Shown: positions 7,721-17,324, counted from the first letter of the stretch. The stretch: 64,000 bases of DNA from JBBDWK01 sp040902885 (GCA_040902885.1 JBBDWK010000103.1:7154-71153); one strand, 5' to 3'. Numbers and translations: made by a program. The notes: generated from the letters alone by a model not told the origin.

Positions 7721-9445
7721 ATGCCGATGGCGAACAAGAACGGACGAAAGCTGCGCAGCCAGGAATGGTGGGGCCAGCCGAATTACGAGAGCTTCACGCG
7801 GCGCGCCTGGTTGCGCTCGGAGGGCTTCACCTCCGACGCGTTTCAGAACCGCCCGGTGATTGGCATCTGCAACTCGTGGAGCGAGCTGAACAACTGCAAC
7901 GCGCACTTGAGAACCGTCGCCGAGGCTGTGAAGCGCGGCGTATGGGCGGCGGGCGGATTTCCGCTCGAATTCCCCACCATCTCGCTGGGCGAAGTTTTCA
8001 TGCGCCCCACGACCATGCTGTTCCGCAACCTGATGGCGATGGACGTGGAGGAATCCATCCGTGCCAATCCCCTCGACGGAGTCGTGCTGCTCTGCGGCTG
8101 CGACAAGACCACGCCCGCCCAGCTTATGGGCGCGGCCAGCGCCGGCATTCCCGCCATCATGGTGCCTGGCGGTCCCATGCTGAGCGGACGGTGGAGGGAC
8201 AAAGAGCTCGGTTCCGGCACCGACGGTCGCAAGCTGTTCGACCTGTTCCGCACGGGGCGGCTCAGCGAGGAGTCCTGGTGCGAGATTGAAGGCGGCATCT
8301 CGCGCAGCGCCGGACACTGCACGGTGATGGGCACGGCCTCCACCATGACCAGCATCGCCGAGGCCCTCGGCATGACGCTGCCCGGCTGCGCCAACGTGCC
8401 CGCGCCCGATTCGCGGCGCTTGCAGATGGCCGAGCTGAGCGGCCGCCGCATGGTCGATATGGTCTGGGAGGACCTGCGGCCGGCGCAGATCATGACCCGC
8501 GAAGCCATCGAGAACGCCATCACCGTGGATATGGCCATCGGCGGTTCGACGAATGCCGTGATTCATCTCCTCGCCATCGCGGGCAGGCTGGGCATCGATC
8601 TGCAGCTCGAGGACTTCGACGCCATTTCGCGGCGCACACCCTATATCGCCAACGTGAAGCCATCGGGCGAGTACCTGATGGAGGACTTCTACTACGCGGG
8701 CGGCCTTCCCGTGGTGATGAAGGAGATTCTGCATCTGCTGCACGGCGAAGCGATGACCGTCACGGGGCGGACCGTGGCGGAGAACGTCGCTGGCGCGGAG
8801 TGTCACAATCCCGAGGTCATCCGCACGGCCGCCGTGCCGTTGAACGCCGAAGGCGGCACGCTGGTGTTACGCGGCAATCTGGCGCCGCTGGGCGCCGTGA
8901 TCAAGCAGACCGCCGCCTCGCCGCATCTGCTGCGCCATCGCGGCAAGGCGTATGTGTTTGAAAACTACGAACAGATGCGCGCGCAGATCGACAGCGACGA
9001 TCTGCCCGTGGACAAGGACACTGTGCTGGTGATGAAAGGCGGCGGGCCGCACGGCGCGCCGGGCTTCCCCGAGTGGGGGCACATCCCCATGCCGCGCGTG
9101 CTGTTGAAGCAGAACGTCAACGACATGGTGCGCATCAGCGATGCGCGCATGAGCGGCACCAGCTTCGGCACCGTGGTGCTGCACGTCGCGCCGGAGTCGG
9201 CCGTGGGGGGGCCGCTGGCCGCCGTGCAAACCGGCGATGAGATCGAACTCGACGCGCTTGGCCGGAAGCTGGAACTCCGCGTGCCCGCGGAGGAGATTCA
9301 GAAGCGCTTGGTGGAGTTCACACCGCCCCCGCCGAAGTATACGCGTGGCTATGGCAAGCTCTTCCTGGACCATGTGACGCAGGCCAACCTGGGTTGCGAC
9401 TTCGATTTTCTGCGCGCGGAGCAATCACATAGCCGCGGCGCTTGA
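7721..9445 (+). CDS. IlvD/Edd-family dehydratase, probably a sugar-acid (pentonate/hexonate) dehydratase
   Basis: Fe-S dehydratase removing water from a 2,3-dihydroxy acid. Cysteines in the expected places are visible: Cys50 (GICNSWSELNNCN), one near 126 (LLCGCDKTTPA) and one near 200 (SAGHCTVMGTAST). GGSTNAVIHLLAIAGRLGI and MKGGGPHGAPGFPEWG are further family motifs. The early EWWGQPNYESFTRRAWLRSEG resembles sugar-acid dehydratases of the arabonate type more than branched-chain IlvD, so a role in sugar catabolism is inferred. ATG 7721 or the ATG two codons later could be the start. The last 21 bases overlap the 3' end of the convergent ATPase gene. Confidence 0.85.
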   Translation: MPMANKNGRKLRSQEWWGQPNYESFTRRAWLRSEGFTSDAFQNRPVIGICNSWSELNNCNAHLRTVAEAVKRGVWAAGGFPLEFPTISLGEVFMRPTTMLFRNLMAMDVEESIRANPLDGVVLLCGCDKTTPAQLMGAASAGIPAIMVPGGPMLSGRWRDKELGSGTDGRKLFDLFRTGRLSEESWCEIEGGISRSAGHCTVMGTASTMTSIAEALGMTLPGCANVPAPDSRRLQMAELSGRRMVDMVWEDLRPAQIMTREAIENAITVDMAIGGSTNAVIHLLAIAGRLGIDLQLEDFDAISRRTPYIANVKPSGEYLMEDFYYAGGLPVVMKEILHLLHGEAMTVTGRTVAENVAGAECHNPEVIRTAAVPLNAEGGTLVLRGNLAPLGAVIKQTAASPHLLRHRGKAYVFENYEQMRAQIDSDDLPVDKDTVLVMKGGGPHGAPGFPEWGHIPMPRVLLKQNVNDMVRISDARMSGTSFGTVVLHVAPESAVGGPLAAVQTGDEIELDALGRKLELRVPAEEIQKRLVEFTPPPPKYTRGYGKLFLDHVTQANLGCDFDFLRAEQSHSRGA

Positions 9446-12445
9446 GGAGTCCGGGCGGCGCCGCAGCGATCCATCGTCCACATCGACCACTGCGACCGTG
9501 GGATCGGCCGTGCGAAACGTCTCCACGATCCAGGGATGGCAGGTGAAGAACAACACCTGATGCGTCTTCGAAAACTCGGCCAACGCCTGTGCGGCCGATT
9601 GCGTGCGCCCGGCATCGAAGTTGACGAGAATGTCGTCCATCACGATCGGCAGCAGCATGGAGCGGCGGGCGAACTCCTCGATATAGCCGAAGCGCAGCGC
9701 GAGATACAACTGCTCGGCTGTTCCACGACTGAGCGCTTCCACGTTTTTCAGGCCGCCGTCCGACGTCTCCACCTGAATTTCTCCGTCTTCGAGCGGGAGA
9801 CGAATGCTCTTGTAACGGGCTTCGGTAAGCCGCTGAAAGTAGGTTGATGCCTGCCGGACCACGGCCGGCTGGCGCTGCTGCTCATGGAATTTCCGCGCGT
9901 CATCCAGCATACGGCGCGCAATTGTCAGCACGGCCCAGCGGCGCGCCAGACGCCGCATCTCCTCGAGCGTTGCCTCCTGCTGCTGGCGGTTCTCGGCGAG
10001 CCGCGCGTCGGTTTCAAGCTGAGTCTTCTGCTGACGCAGCTCGCCCAGCCGCTCGTCGTCTTTGCGGATGCGCGCGTCCAGTTCTTCCTGATCTTGTTCC
10101 AGGTCTTCGCTCAGGGACATGCCGGCCGAGAGCTGAATCTCCTGGCTGCCCGCCTCCTCGACTACGCGCCGCAGCCGCTTCATGAGGAGGTCGCGGTCCT
10201 GAAGCTGACGGTCCAATTCCAAGGCTCTGCGGAGGCCCTCGCCGAGCGCGTTCACATCGGCAACCGGATCCCCGGCGGAAGGGCGTTCGCCGGCTTCGAG
10301 CAGCTCCTTCACGGCTGCGTCGAATTCGACGCAGTCTTTGCGCGCCCGGTCCAGACGATTCGCGGCCGTCCGCTCCTCGGAGAGCAGCCTGAGGGCCTGG
10401 CGGGCGGCATCGAAGAATTCTCTCGCGAGTTCGGGCGCCAGAGCCTCGGGGATATCGAGGGTTTTGAGCCATACGCGCCATTCGGTCAGCAACCGGTCGC
10501 GGCTCTGGCGGACCGCTTCGAGGGCTTCCAATGCCGCGATGTTTCGCGACAACGAGTCGCGGTTCTCCCGCAGGCGGCGGCAATTCTCGACCTCCGATAC
10601 GGCGTCGATAGCGCTGTCGGGCGAGAAATCGCCTGGCAGGCGGAAGGATTCGAGGTGGGCGCGCCAGGCGGCGATCTCAAGATCGCGCGCCCTTCCAGCC
10701 TCTTCTTCCTCCGCCAGATGCCGTGCGACCTTCAGCTCCGTCTTCGCGCGCTCCTCCCGAGCCGCTTGCCGCTCGTGAAGAGCGTCGCTTTCGCGATCCA
10801 GGTAGGCCTCCGCCCGCACGAACCACTCTTCGTTCACCGTTCCCTGCAAACCGAGCCGCTCCCGAAGCACAGAAAAGTCGCGGCGCAACTGCGCGCGGCG
10901 GCGGAAGAACAGCCATAGCGCAATGGCGGCCATGGCGAGAACGGCGCCCGCCGGATAAGGGTAGCCGGCGAGCGAAAGAACCGCCGCCGCGACGGCGAGG
11001 AATATCCAGTACGGCGAGGCCTTGCGCCGTGATAGCAGGCGCGTACGCTCGCGGAGGGCGGCGATTTCATTCGCCTTAAGGCCCCCGCCGTCGACGGGCT
11101 TGCAGGCTGCGAGATCGTTGCGCGCCGTTTCCACTTTGCCGGACGCGGTTCGCAAGGCGGCCTCCGCCTCCGCGAGCCGCGTCCGGAAGCCCTGCAACCG
11201 CACGCGATGCGCGGGCGACGTATCGAAGGCGTCGATGTGCGCTTCGCCCCAGCCCGGAATCAGATCGTGAAGCGCGCGCTCAAACTCAAGCTGCGCCGCA
11301 TCGCGTTGATTTCGGCGCGATGCCAGGTCGCCAATGCTGTTGAGATGCTCGTCGCGGCCCGACAGCAGACGATCCAATTCCGCGCGGGCGGCCTCCTCGC
11401 GAGCGCCGGCCTTGCGTACGGCGTGCTCCGCGGCGTTGATCCTGGCGATCCAGCCGGCCAGATCGGCCGCCGCCCCGAGAGAAGTGTCGAAGCTTTCGAG
11501 GCGATGGTCATTCCACTGCGCACCGAGCTTTCCGAGCAGCGACTCGCGCTCGCTCCGGTTCCTCTGAATCTGCGTTTCCATCTCAGGGATTTCATCCCTG
11601 TATTTCACATGTTGCCCGACCCTCCGTTCGGCGGAGCGGACATCGGCAGCGCGGGCGAGCAGAGCTGGTTTGACGTTCAACAACGTCCGCGACCGCGCCA
11701 TGTCTTCCACCTCAAATTCGAGCAATTGAAGCTCCCGCTCCTTGCCCTGGCGCTCACGGCGCAGCGCGTCGAGTTTGCGCAACAGTATCCGGCGCTCGCG
11801 CGCAGCCGCCACCGCCTGGTCGGTGACCTCGATCTGGCGGCAAATTTCGTCGAATTGATCGTAGTCGCGCCCAAGGACATCGGCGGCTTTTCGAAGCTCC
11901 GCCAGCCGGGCCGCGCAAGCGTTAATGCCTACTTTTTTCTTAGGAGGAAAAATCTCCTCGGCCCGCCCGATCAGCGCCTTGCTCGCGCTGCGAATCGTCT
12001 CCGGCTTGATGCCCGCTCCCGCCCCGAACAGCGTGGTGCGCAGATCGCCCGCTTCCAGCGCCTCGTCCAGACGCTGCAGCTCCTCCAGGCTGAATGCGTA
12101 AATGTTCTCGAAGACTTCGCGGCTGATATTGCCGCACAGTACGCGGATACCATCGCCGTCGCGGTGCGAGCCGTCCGGTGCGACGAGGGTGGCAGAGCTG
12201 CCTCGCCGGTCGATCGTATATCCCGAGAGAACCAGCCGGCCTCCGTGATCGCCGCCGCGCAGCGGTTGGTGCCGGTTCGCTTTGCGTCCCCTTGGAAAAC
12301 CGAACAGAGCGAAGCGGAAGAACGCGAGCAGCGTAGACTTGCCGCTTTCATTCCCTCCGAAAAAGACCGTCAAACCCGCTGGCACATCCAGCGCAACGTC
12401 GCGGAAAAGGCCGAAGCCGTCGATGCGGAAAGATTCGATTCTCAT
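9425..12445 (-). CDS. SbcC/YhaN-like AAA ATPase with internal membrane segments
   Basis: Predicted ATPase subunit of an SbcCD-like nuclease pair, working with the upstream metallophosphoesterase. The 1006 residues begin MRIESFRIDGFGLF with Walker A GGNESGKST at 30-38, continue through long Arg/Glu-rich coiled-coil stretches, and end with the ABC-type signature region LSRGTAEQLYLALRFG and Walker B IVMDDILVNFD. In the middle, roughly residues 475-520, two hydrophobic helices (IFLAVAAAVLSLAGYPYPAG, AVLAMAAIALWLFF) followed by Arg-rich sequence interrupt the coiled coil. That is the layout of YhaN rather than SbcC and implies membrane attachment. Its ATG overlaps the partner's stop as ATGA. Confidence 0.85.
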   Translation of the reverse strand: MRIESFRIDGFGLFRDVALDVPAGLTVFFGGNESGKSTLLAFFRFALFGFPRGRKANRHQPLRGGDHGGRLVLSGYTIDRRGSSATLVAPDGSHRDGDGIRVLCGNISREVFENIYAFSLEELQRLDEALEAGDLRTTLFGAGAGIKPETIRSASKALIGRAEEIFPPKKKVGINACAARLAELRKAADVLGRDYDQFDEICRQIEVTDQAVAAARERRILLRKLDALRRERQGKERELQLLEFEVEDMARSRTLLNVKPALLARAADVRSAERRVGQHVKYRDEIPEMETQIQRNRSERESLLGKLGAQWNDHRLESFDTSLGAAADLAGWIARINAAEHAVRKAGAREEAARAELDRLLSGRDEHLNSIGDLASRRNQRDAAQLEFERALHDLIPGWGEAHIDAFDTSPAHRVRLQGFRTRLAEAEAALRTASGKVETARNDLAACKPVDGGGLKANEIAALRERTRLLSRRKASPYWIFLAVAAAVLSLAGYPYPAGAVLAMAAIALWLFFRRRAQLRRDFSVLRERLGLQGTVNEEWFVRAEAYLDRESDALHERQAAREERAKTELKVARHLAEEEEAGRARDLEIAAWRAHLESFRLPGDFSPDSAIDAVSEVENCRRLRENRDSLSRNIAALEALEAVRQSRDRLLTEWRVWLKTLDIPEALAPELAREFFDAARQALRLLSEERTAANRLDRARKDCVEFDAAVKELLEAGERPSAGDPVADVNALGEGLRRALELDRQLQDRDLLMKRLRRVVEEAGSQEIQLSAGMSLSEDLEQDQEELDARIRKDDERLGELRQQKTQLETDARLAENRQQQEATLEEMRRLARRWAVLTIARRMLDDARKFHEQQRQPAVVRQASTYFQRLTEARYKSIRLPLEDGEIQVETSDGGLKNVEALSRGTAEQLYLALRFGYIEEFARRSMLLPIVMDDILVNFDAGRTQSAAQALAEFSKTHQVLFFTCHPWIVETFRTADPTVAVVDVDDGSLRRRPDSSSAAAM

Positions 12446-13644
12446 ACCGCCTCGCCGCGTGTGAGCAGGTCCGCGCACAGCCACTGCGCCTCACGCGCAA
12501 GCTGCTGCAATTCCTCATCGTTTGGCATATCGAGATACCTATGCCGCCGGAAGAGGGGCTCTAACTCGCGTCTTAGGTCGCCCGCTGTCAACAAGTCGGC
12601 GCAGTTGAGCAGGTCGCCCAGAAAATCCGAGTTCCGCTTGCGGGCTGCCAGGTCAATTTCCGGACCCAGCGAGAATTCGAGTGACTCGACCCATACAGGA
12701 TGCTGCAGTAATCCGGCCTGCTCGCGGAGCGCAAGCAGGAGATCATCGGGAGTGCCTGCCCGGTCCAGATCGGTGTAAAGCGAGGAACGCCCGGTGACAG
12801 TAAAGCGCACGATTGAGGAAGGCAGCTCTTCACAGCGGGCGATCAAAGCCGTGCGAAGGTCGTCCAGAGAATCAAATGCGGTAGCGTCCACTTGGGCGGC
12901 GAGCCAGCGGACCGCGTCCGTTTCAAGAAATCGCGGCTCGCCAGCCACCGCGTTGCGCTCCACCTCGATCAGATAGCAGCCGCGCGCGCCCTTCTCGCGA
13001 ATCGACCGGCCCTGGGTGTTGCCCGAATAAACCACCCAAGGCAGACGAGAAAAGATGCGCTTCTCGTGTACGTGGCCCAGCGCCCAATAGTCGTAACCGG
13101 CGCGCCGCAGGTCGTCGATCTCGCAAGGCGCATAGGCTTCGTGTCCGGTCTCGCCGCCCACGTTGCAATGCAGCAGACCGATGTGGAACGCATCGCCCTG
13201 CCGCTCGGGAAACAGGCGCGCCAGATTGCGCACCTCCTTCTTTTTCGGATGGCTCACGCCCGCGATCCGCGCGAGCAGCTCGCCGTCGCGCCGCAGCTCG
13301 CACGTCTCCACCCGCTCGCGGAAGACGTGTACGTTGGGCGGCATCCGCAGGGAAGCGTACCAGCCATCCAGCGGGTCGTGATTACCGTGAACGACAAAGA
13401 TCTGAATCCGCGCGGATGCCAGTTTCTCGAGGCCCTGCACAAAGCGAATCTGCGCGCGAAGGCTCTTCTCGGTCGAGTCGAAGACGTCTCCCGCGATCAG
13501 CAGCGCATCCACGCGGTGCTCCAGGCAGGCGTCGATCACGCGGTCATAGGCGCGGAAGGTCGCCTCGCGACCATCGCAGCTCACGGCGGAAAACGGCGTA
13601 TCCAGATGCAAATCGGCCGCGTGAATAAAGGAGAAGTGCGCCAT
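12442..13644 (-). CDS. DNA repair exonuclease, SbcD/YhaO-like metallophosphoesterase
   Basis: Predicted nuclease subunit that pairs with the following ATPase, as in SbcCD/Mre11-Rad50. The 400-residue protein carries the calcineurin-like metal motifs in order: AADLHLD, IAGDVFD, VVHGNHD, GLLHCNV and ALGHVHEK. Together these supply the two-metal site. The C-terminal third (VRFTVTGRSSLYTDLDRAG and an Arg-rich tail) resembles YhaO. Its stop and the next start share ATGA, indicating translational coupling. truB lies 23 bases upstream on the same strand. Confidence 0.9.
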   Translation of the reverse strand: MAHFSFIHAADLHLDTPFSAVSCDGREATFRAYDRVIDACLEHRVDALLIAGDVFDSTEKSLRAQIRFVQGLEKLASARIQIFVVHGNHDPLDGWYASLRMPPNVHVFRERVETCELRRDGELLARIAGVSHPKKKEVRNLARLFPERQGDAFHIGLLHCNVGGETGHEAYAPCEIDDLRRAGYDYWALGHVHEKRIFSRLPWVVYSGNTQGRSIREKGARGCYLIEVERNAVAGEPRFLETDAVRWLAAQVDATAFDSLDDLRTALIARCEELPSSIVRFTVTGRSSLYTDLDRAGTPDDLLLALREQAGLLQHPVWVESLEFSLGPEIDLAARKRNSDFLGDLLNCADLLTAGDLRRELEPLFRRHRYLDMPNDEELQQLAREAQWLCADLLTRGEAV

Positions 13645-13667
13645 CTGGGCTAGTATACAGGCGCGCC

Positions 13668-14549
13668 CTACAGCACAATCGCCGGATGATACAGCCGCGG
13701 CAGCTTGGCTTCGCCGATGGCCACCAGCGCGCCCTCGCGATTCACGGCCTTGACATAGCGAGCGTTGGGATCGGCGCGGAATGCCGAGACGGCGAAGTCG
13801 CGTCCTTGCCGGATCTGCCCCTCCACGGTGTCATCCACGAAGACCTCCGGAAAGTCGGGCAGCAGTTGCGCGGCGGGCGCCAGAACTTCTTCGAGACGCC
13901 CGGCTTCGGCCAAGGCGCGCAGTTCGTCGATTGTACGCGCCTGTTCGATGGTGAAATCGCCCGAGCGCAGCCGCCGCAGCTCGGCCAGGTGCGCGCCGCA
14001 CCCGAGCTGCTCTCCCAGATCGTGCGCCAGCGCCCGCACGTATGTGCCGCCCGAGCAATGTACACGTAAGCGCGCCACGGAGCCGCTCACCTCCAGCACC
14101 GTCGCCTCGTGAATCTCCACCTCCACCGGGGCCAGACTCACTTCGACCTGCGCGCGGGCCAGTTGATAGGCGCGCTTGCCCTGAACCTTCTTGGCGGAAA
14201 CGGCCGGCGGCGTCTGGAGAATCTTTCCGCGAAATTTGTCCAGCGTCCGCTCCAGTTCTCCGGGGTCGATGGTTGGCTCCAGGATGCGTGAAGTCGGAGC
14301 ACCCGTCCGGTCGAAGGTGTCCGTTGAATAGCCGAACCGGACGACACCCTCGTAGATCTTCTCGTTGCGGGTATAAAAGCGGGCCAGCCGCGTAGTGCGG
14401 CCGATCAGCAGCGGCAGAACGCCGGTGGCGATGGGGTCGAGTGTGCCCAGGTGCCCGATCTTCTTCGTCCGGGCCAGCCTGCGCATCACTTGAACCACAT
14501 CGTGGGACGTCCAGTCGGGGGACTTATCGACAACGATTGCACCATCCAT
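13668..14549 (-). CDS. truB: tRNA pseudouridine(55) synthase
   Basis: Converts U55 in the T-loop of tRNAs to pseudouridine. The 293-residue protein starts MDGAIVVDKSPDWTSHDVV and has the TruB catalytic motif HLGTLDPIATGVLPLLIG with nucleophile Asp38, then KIYEGVVRFGYSTDTFDRTG, PPAVSAKKVQGKRAYQLAR and CSGGTYVRALAHDLG. ATG 14549 is chosen because the longer frame upstream shows no TruB-like sequence. It sits 22 bases after rarA and 23 bases before the yhaO-like gene, all leftward. Confidence 0.96.
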   Translation of the reverse strand: MDGAIVVDKSPDWTSHDVVQVMRRLARTKKIGHLGTLDPIATGVLPLLIGRTTRLARFYTRNEKIYEGVVRFGYSTDTFDRTGAPTSRILEPTIDPGELERTLDKFRGKILQTPPAVSAKKVQGKRAYQLARAQVEVSLAPVEVEIHEATVLEVSGSVARLRVHCSGGTYVRALAHDLGEQLGCGAHLAELRRLRSGDFTIEQARTIDELRALAEAGRLEEVLAPAAQLLPDFPEVFVDDTVEGQIRQGRDFAVSAFRADPNARYVKAVNREGALVAIGEAKLPRLYHPAIVL

Positions 14550-14571
14550 CTGCGACCAGTGTAGCGGGCGG

Positions 14572-15876
14572 CTACTTGCGCCGCTTTTCGAGACGCAGCT
14601 TGCGGATCTCTTCCAGCCGCTCACCGATGCGCTTCTCAATGCCCCGGTCGGTGGGCACGTAGTACTGCCGGCCGGCGAGCGAAGGCGGCAGGCACTCCAT
14701 TCCGGCGACTGCGTCCTCGAAGGCATGCGCATGCTCATAGCCCTTGGAGTAGCCGAAGTCCTTCATGAGCTTTGTGGGAGCGTTGCGCAGGTTCAACGGC
14801 ACGGGCTCGGCGGGATTCTTCTGCACGTCGTCCTGCACGCGCTGGAGGGCAGTATATGCCGCATCGGACTTCGGAGCTACCGAGAGATAGATGGCCGCCT
14901 GCGCGAGCGCCAGGTCGCCTTCCGGTATGCCCAGAAAGTGAACCGCCTGCATGGCCGCGATGGATTGCTCGAGCGCCCTCGGATCGGCGAGCGAAATGTC
15001 TTCGATCGCCATCCGCACCAGTCTCCGGGCGATGTACATCCGGTCCTCTCCGGCTTCGAGCATCCGCGCCAGCCAGTACAGCGCGGCGTCGGGATCGCTG
15101 GAACGCACGGACTTGTGCAGCGCAGAAATGAGGTTGAAGTGCTCCTCTCCGGACTTGTCGTAGAGCAATACGCGCCGGCCGATCGCGTCTTCCACGGCCT
15201 GCCGGCCGATCTCGCGATCCGGCGAAGCCGCCGCCGCCGATTCGAGCGTGTTGAGAGCGGAGCGCGCGTCTCCGCTCGCGTAGATCGCTATCTGCTCCAG
15301 AAGATCTTCGCCCGCTTCGGCGTTCAGCTCCTTCAGGCCGCGCCGCAGCAGGTCCATGATCTCGGGCACGGTGAGGGGCCGCAGCGCATACACCTTCGAC
15401 CGAGAGAGCAGCGCCGAGATGACTTCGAACGACGGGTTCTCCGTCGTCGCGCCGATCAGGATGATGTCGCCGCGTTCCACATAGGGCAGAAAGGCGTCCT
15501 GCTGCGCTTTGTTAAAGCGGTGAATCTCATCGATGAAGACAATCGTGCGGCGCCCAAAGCGCCGCGCGCGCTCCGCATCCATCATGACGGCTTTGATCTC
15601 TTTCATGCCGCTCATGACGGCGCTGAAAGGCAGAAAATCGCAGCGCGTGTGATGGGCAATCAGCAGCGCGAGGGTGGTCTTGCCCACGCCGGGCGGGCCC
15701 CACAGCACGATCGAGCCGATCTCGTCCTTCTCGATCTGTACGCGCAGCGGCTTGCCTGGGCCGAGGATGTGCTCCTGACCCACGAAGTCTTCCAGAGTGG
15801 AAGGACGCATCCGCTCGGCCAGCGGCCGCTTTTTGCTCTTCTCTTCCAAGGGAGGGCCGACGTCGAAAAGACTCAT
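14572..15876 (-). CDS. rarA: Replication-associated recombination protein A (RarA/MgsA), AAA+ ATPase
   Basis: Clamp-loader-like AAA+ ATPase acting at stalled replication forks. The 434-residue protein begins MSLFDVGPPL, a start matching the family, and has RPSTLEDFVGQEHILG, Walker A GPPGVGKTT at 60-68, Walker B IVFIDEIHRFNKAQQDAFLP, sensor 1 IGATTENPSFEV, and the C-terminal segments RRVLLYDKSGEEHFNLISALHKS and YPNTDRG-like YYVPTDRGIEKRI. GAGGAG just before ATG 15876 supports the start over TTG 15894. The rRNA-methyltransferase-like gene ends seven bases upstream. Confidence 0.95.
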   Translation of the reverse strand: MSLFDVGPPLEEKSKKRPLAERMRPSTLEDFVGQEHILGPGKPLRVQIEKDEIGSIVLWGPPGVGKTTLALLIAHHTRCDFLPFSAVMSGMKEIKAVMMDAERARRFGRRTIVFIDEIHRFNKAQQDAFLPYVERGDIILIGATTENPSFEVISALLSRSKVYALRPLTVPEIMDLLRRGLKELNAEAGEDLLEQIAIYASGDARSALNTLESAAAASPDREIGRQAVEDAIGRRVLLYDKSGEEHFNLISALHKSVRSSDPDAALYWLARMLEAGEDRMYIARRLVRMAIEDISLADPRALEQSIAAMQAVHFLGIPEGDLALAQAAIYLSVAPKSDAAYTALQRVQDDVQKNPAEPVPLNLRNAPTKLMKDFGYSKGYEHAHAFEDAVAGMECLPPSLAGRQYYVPTDRGIEKRIGERLEEIRKLRLEKRRK

Positions 15877-15883
15877 GCACTCC

Positions 15884-16687
15884 TCAATCCGCAAGCGCCC
15901 TCTGCCGCCGAGCCTCGTAGAGCAGAATCGACGCCGCCACCGCCGCGTTCAGCGATTCCACGCGCACGGTCGGAATCGAAAGGTCCATCGAACAGCCGCG
16001 CATCTCTTCGCTCATGCCGCGGCCTTCGCTTCCGATCACGAAGGCGCACTTGCGCGTCAGGTCCGCCTCCACGAGCGTCTTCCCCGCCGGACTTCCCGAG
16101 GGAACCGTGCCATATATATCCAGCTTAGCCTGCTGCAACGCCGCGCGCGCCAGCGGACGCTCCAGCGCGTGTACGAACGGGACGCGGAACAGCGAGCCGG
16201 CGGAAGCACGCACGGTTTTGGGATGAAACGGACTCGCGCCGCCTTTCAGGAACATTACACCGGTGGCCCCGAAGGCCTCCGCCGCGCGAACGATGGCGCC
16301 GGCGTTGCCCGGGTCCTGCACCCCGTCGAGCACCACCGCCAGGGCGCGCCCGCGGAACAGCGTCTCCAGCTTCCATTCCGGCGGCCGCACCAGCGCCATT
16401 ACCCCCTGGCTGGCCTCCGTTCCGGAGAGCTTCTGAAACAAGCCGTCGTTGAGAACGTAGACCCGCAGTCCGGCGAGGCCCCGCACGTGCGCCTCCACCG
16501 TGCCGCGTACGGACTCCGCGGCCAGCACGGCCTTCACCTCGCAGTCGCTGCCCAGCGCCTCCTCCAGGAGGTGAAAGGTTTCCGCAACCCAGCAGCCCCG
16601 TTCGGTAAGAATCCCTTTGACGATGGCCCGCCGTACGTCCTTTAACAGAGGATTGGCCGCGCTGGTCAGAATTTCGGTTTTGGCCAT
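15884..16687 (-). CDS. TrmH/SpoU-family RNA 2'-O-methyltransferase
   Basis: Predicted ribose methyltransferase for rRNA or tRNA, using S-adenosylmethionine through a SPOUT knot. The 267 residues contain an N-terminal substrate-binding region (SAANPLLKDVRRAI) and the SpoU motifs: DPGNAGAIVRAAEAFGATGV, FVIGSEGRGMS and IPTVRVESLNAAVAASILLYE. The exact target nucleotide cannot be told from sequence. It is the first gene of a leftward five-gene run continuing with rarA, truB and the YhaO/YhaN-like pair, and it diverges from a ydcF-like gene. Confidence 0.92.
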   Translation of the reverse strand: MAKTEILTSAANPLLKDVRRAIVKGILTERGCWVAETFHLLEEALGSDCEVKAVLAAESVRGTVEAHVRGLAGLRVYVLNDGLFQKLSGTEASQGVMALVRPPEWKLETLFRGRALAVVLDGVQDPGNAGAIVRAAEAFGATGVMFLKGGASPFHPKTVRASAGSLFRVPFVHALERPLARAALQQAKLDIYGTVPSGSPAGKTLVEADLTRKCAFVIGSEGRGMSEEMRGCSMDLSIPTVRVESLNAAVAASILLYEARRQRALAD

Positions 16688-16735
16688 GGTTCCCGCCGAT
16701 TGCAGCTAAAATGGGATCAGAACAGAATAGCGCAG

Positions 16736-17323
16736 ATGCGGAGAGTTTTTTCGAAAACGGCAGGTTTTGCGCTGTTGGTCCTCGCGGCTTGGGTGAGCTG
16801 GACCTCCATCAAAGTGCGCAACCAGTCCCTGCGCGACGAAGCGCGGCCGGCCGATGTAATCCTGGTTCTGGGCGCAGCGGAGTACAGCGGCCGTCCCTCG
16901 CCAATCTTCAAAGCGCGCCTGGACCACGCCTACGAGCTGTTCGAGAAGAACCTCTCGCCGCGCATCCTGACCACGGGCGGAGCGGGCGGCGATCCCATAC
17001 ACACCGAGGGCGGCGTCGGCCGTTCTTACCTGATCGGCAGAGGCGTTCCCTCAGAGGCGATCATCGTCGAAGGGGAAGCGGACACGACCGTACACACTAC
17101 CGCCGCCGCGACCGAGATCATGCGCCGCATGGGACTGCACTCCTGCATCGTGGTGAGCGACGGATATCACGTGTACCGCGTGAAGAAGATGCTCCAATCA
17201 CGCGGGCTCGAGGCTTACGGGTCCCCGCGCCCTTGGGCGCCCAAAGGCAGCCTGCGGGAGTGGTGGATGTTTGTCCGCCAGTCAATCGGACATCTGTTGT
17301 GGTCCATCGGAATGCCTGTCTGA
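16736..17323 (+). CDS. YdcF-family (DUF218) membrane-anchored protein
   Basis: Function unknown; DUF218 proteins include SanA and YdcF/ElyC, some linked to envelope integrity. The 195-residue product has an N-terminal membrane helix (FALLVLAAWVSWTSI) and then the DUF218 fold: DVILVLGAAEYSGRPSPIFKAR, ILTTGGAGGD, GVPSEAIIVEGEADTTVHT and IVVSDGYHVYRVKKML. ATG 16736 is chosen; TTG 16700 would add 12 residues. It ends two bases before the convergent secreted hypothetical protein. Confidence 0.8.
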   Translation: MRRVFSKTAGFALLVLAAWVSWTSIKVRNQSLRDEARPADVILVLGAAEYSGRPSPIFKARLDHAYELFEKNLSPRILTTGGAGGDPIHTEGGVGRSYLIGRGVPSEAIIVEGEADTTVHTTAAATEIMRRMGLHSCIVVSDGYHVYRVKKMLQSRGLEAYGSPRPWAPKGSLREWWMFVRQSIGHLLWSIGMPV

Positions 17324-17324
17324 T

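Noticed and set aside
11207..12778. Rightward open frame of over 500 codons opposite the YhaN/YhaO-like genes
   Set aside because: Antisense to conserved coding sequence in GC-rich DNA, with no recognisable domain.
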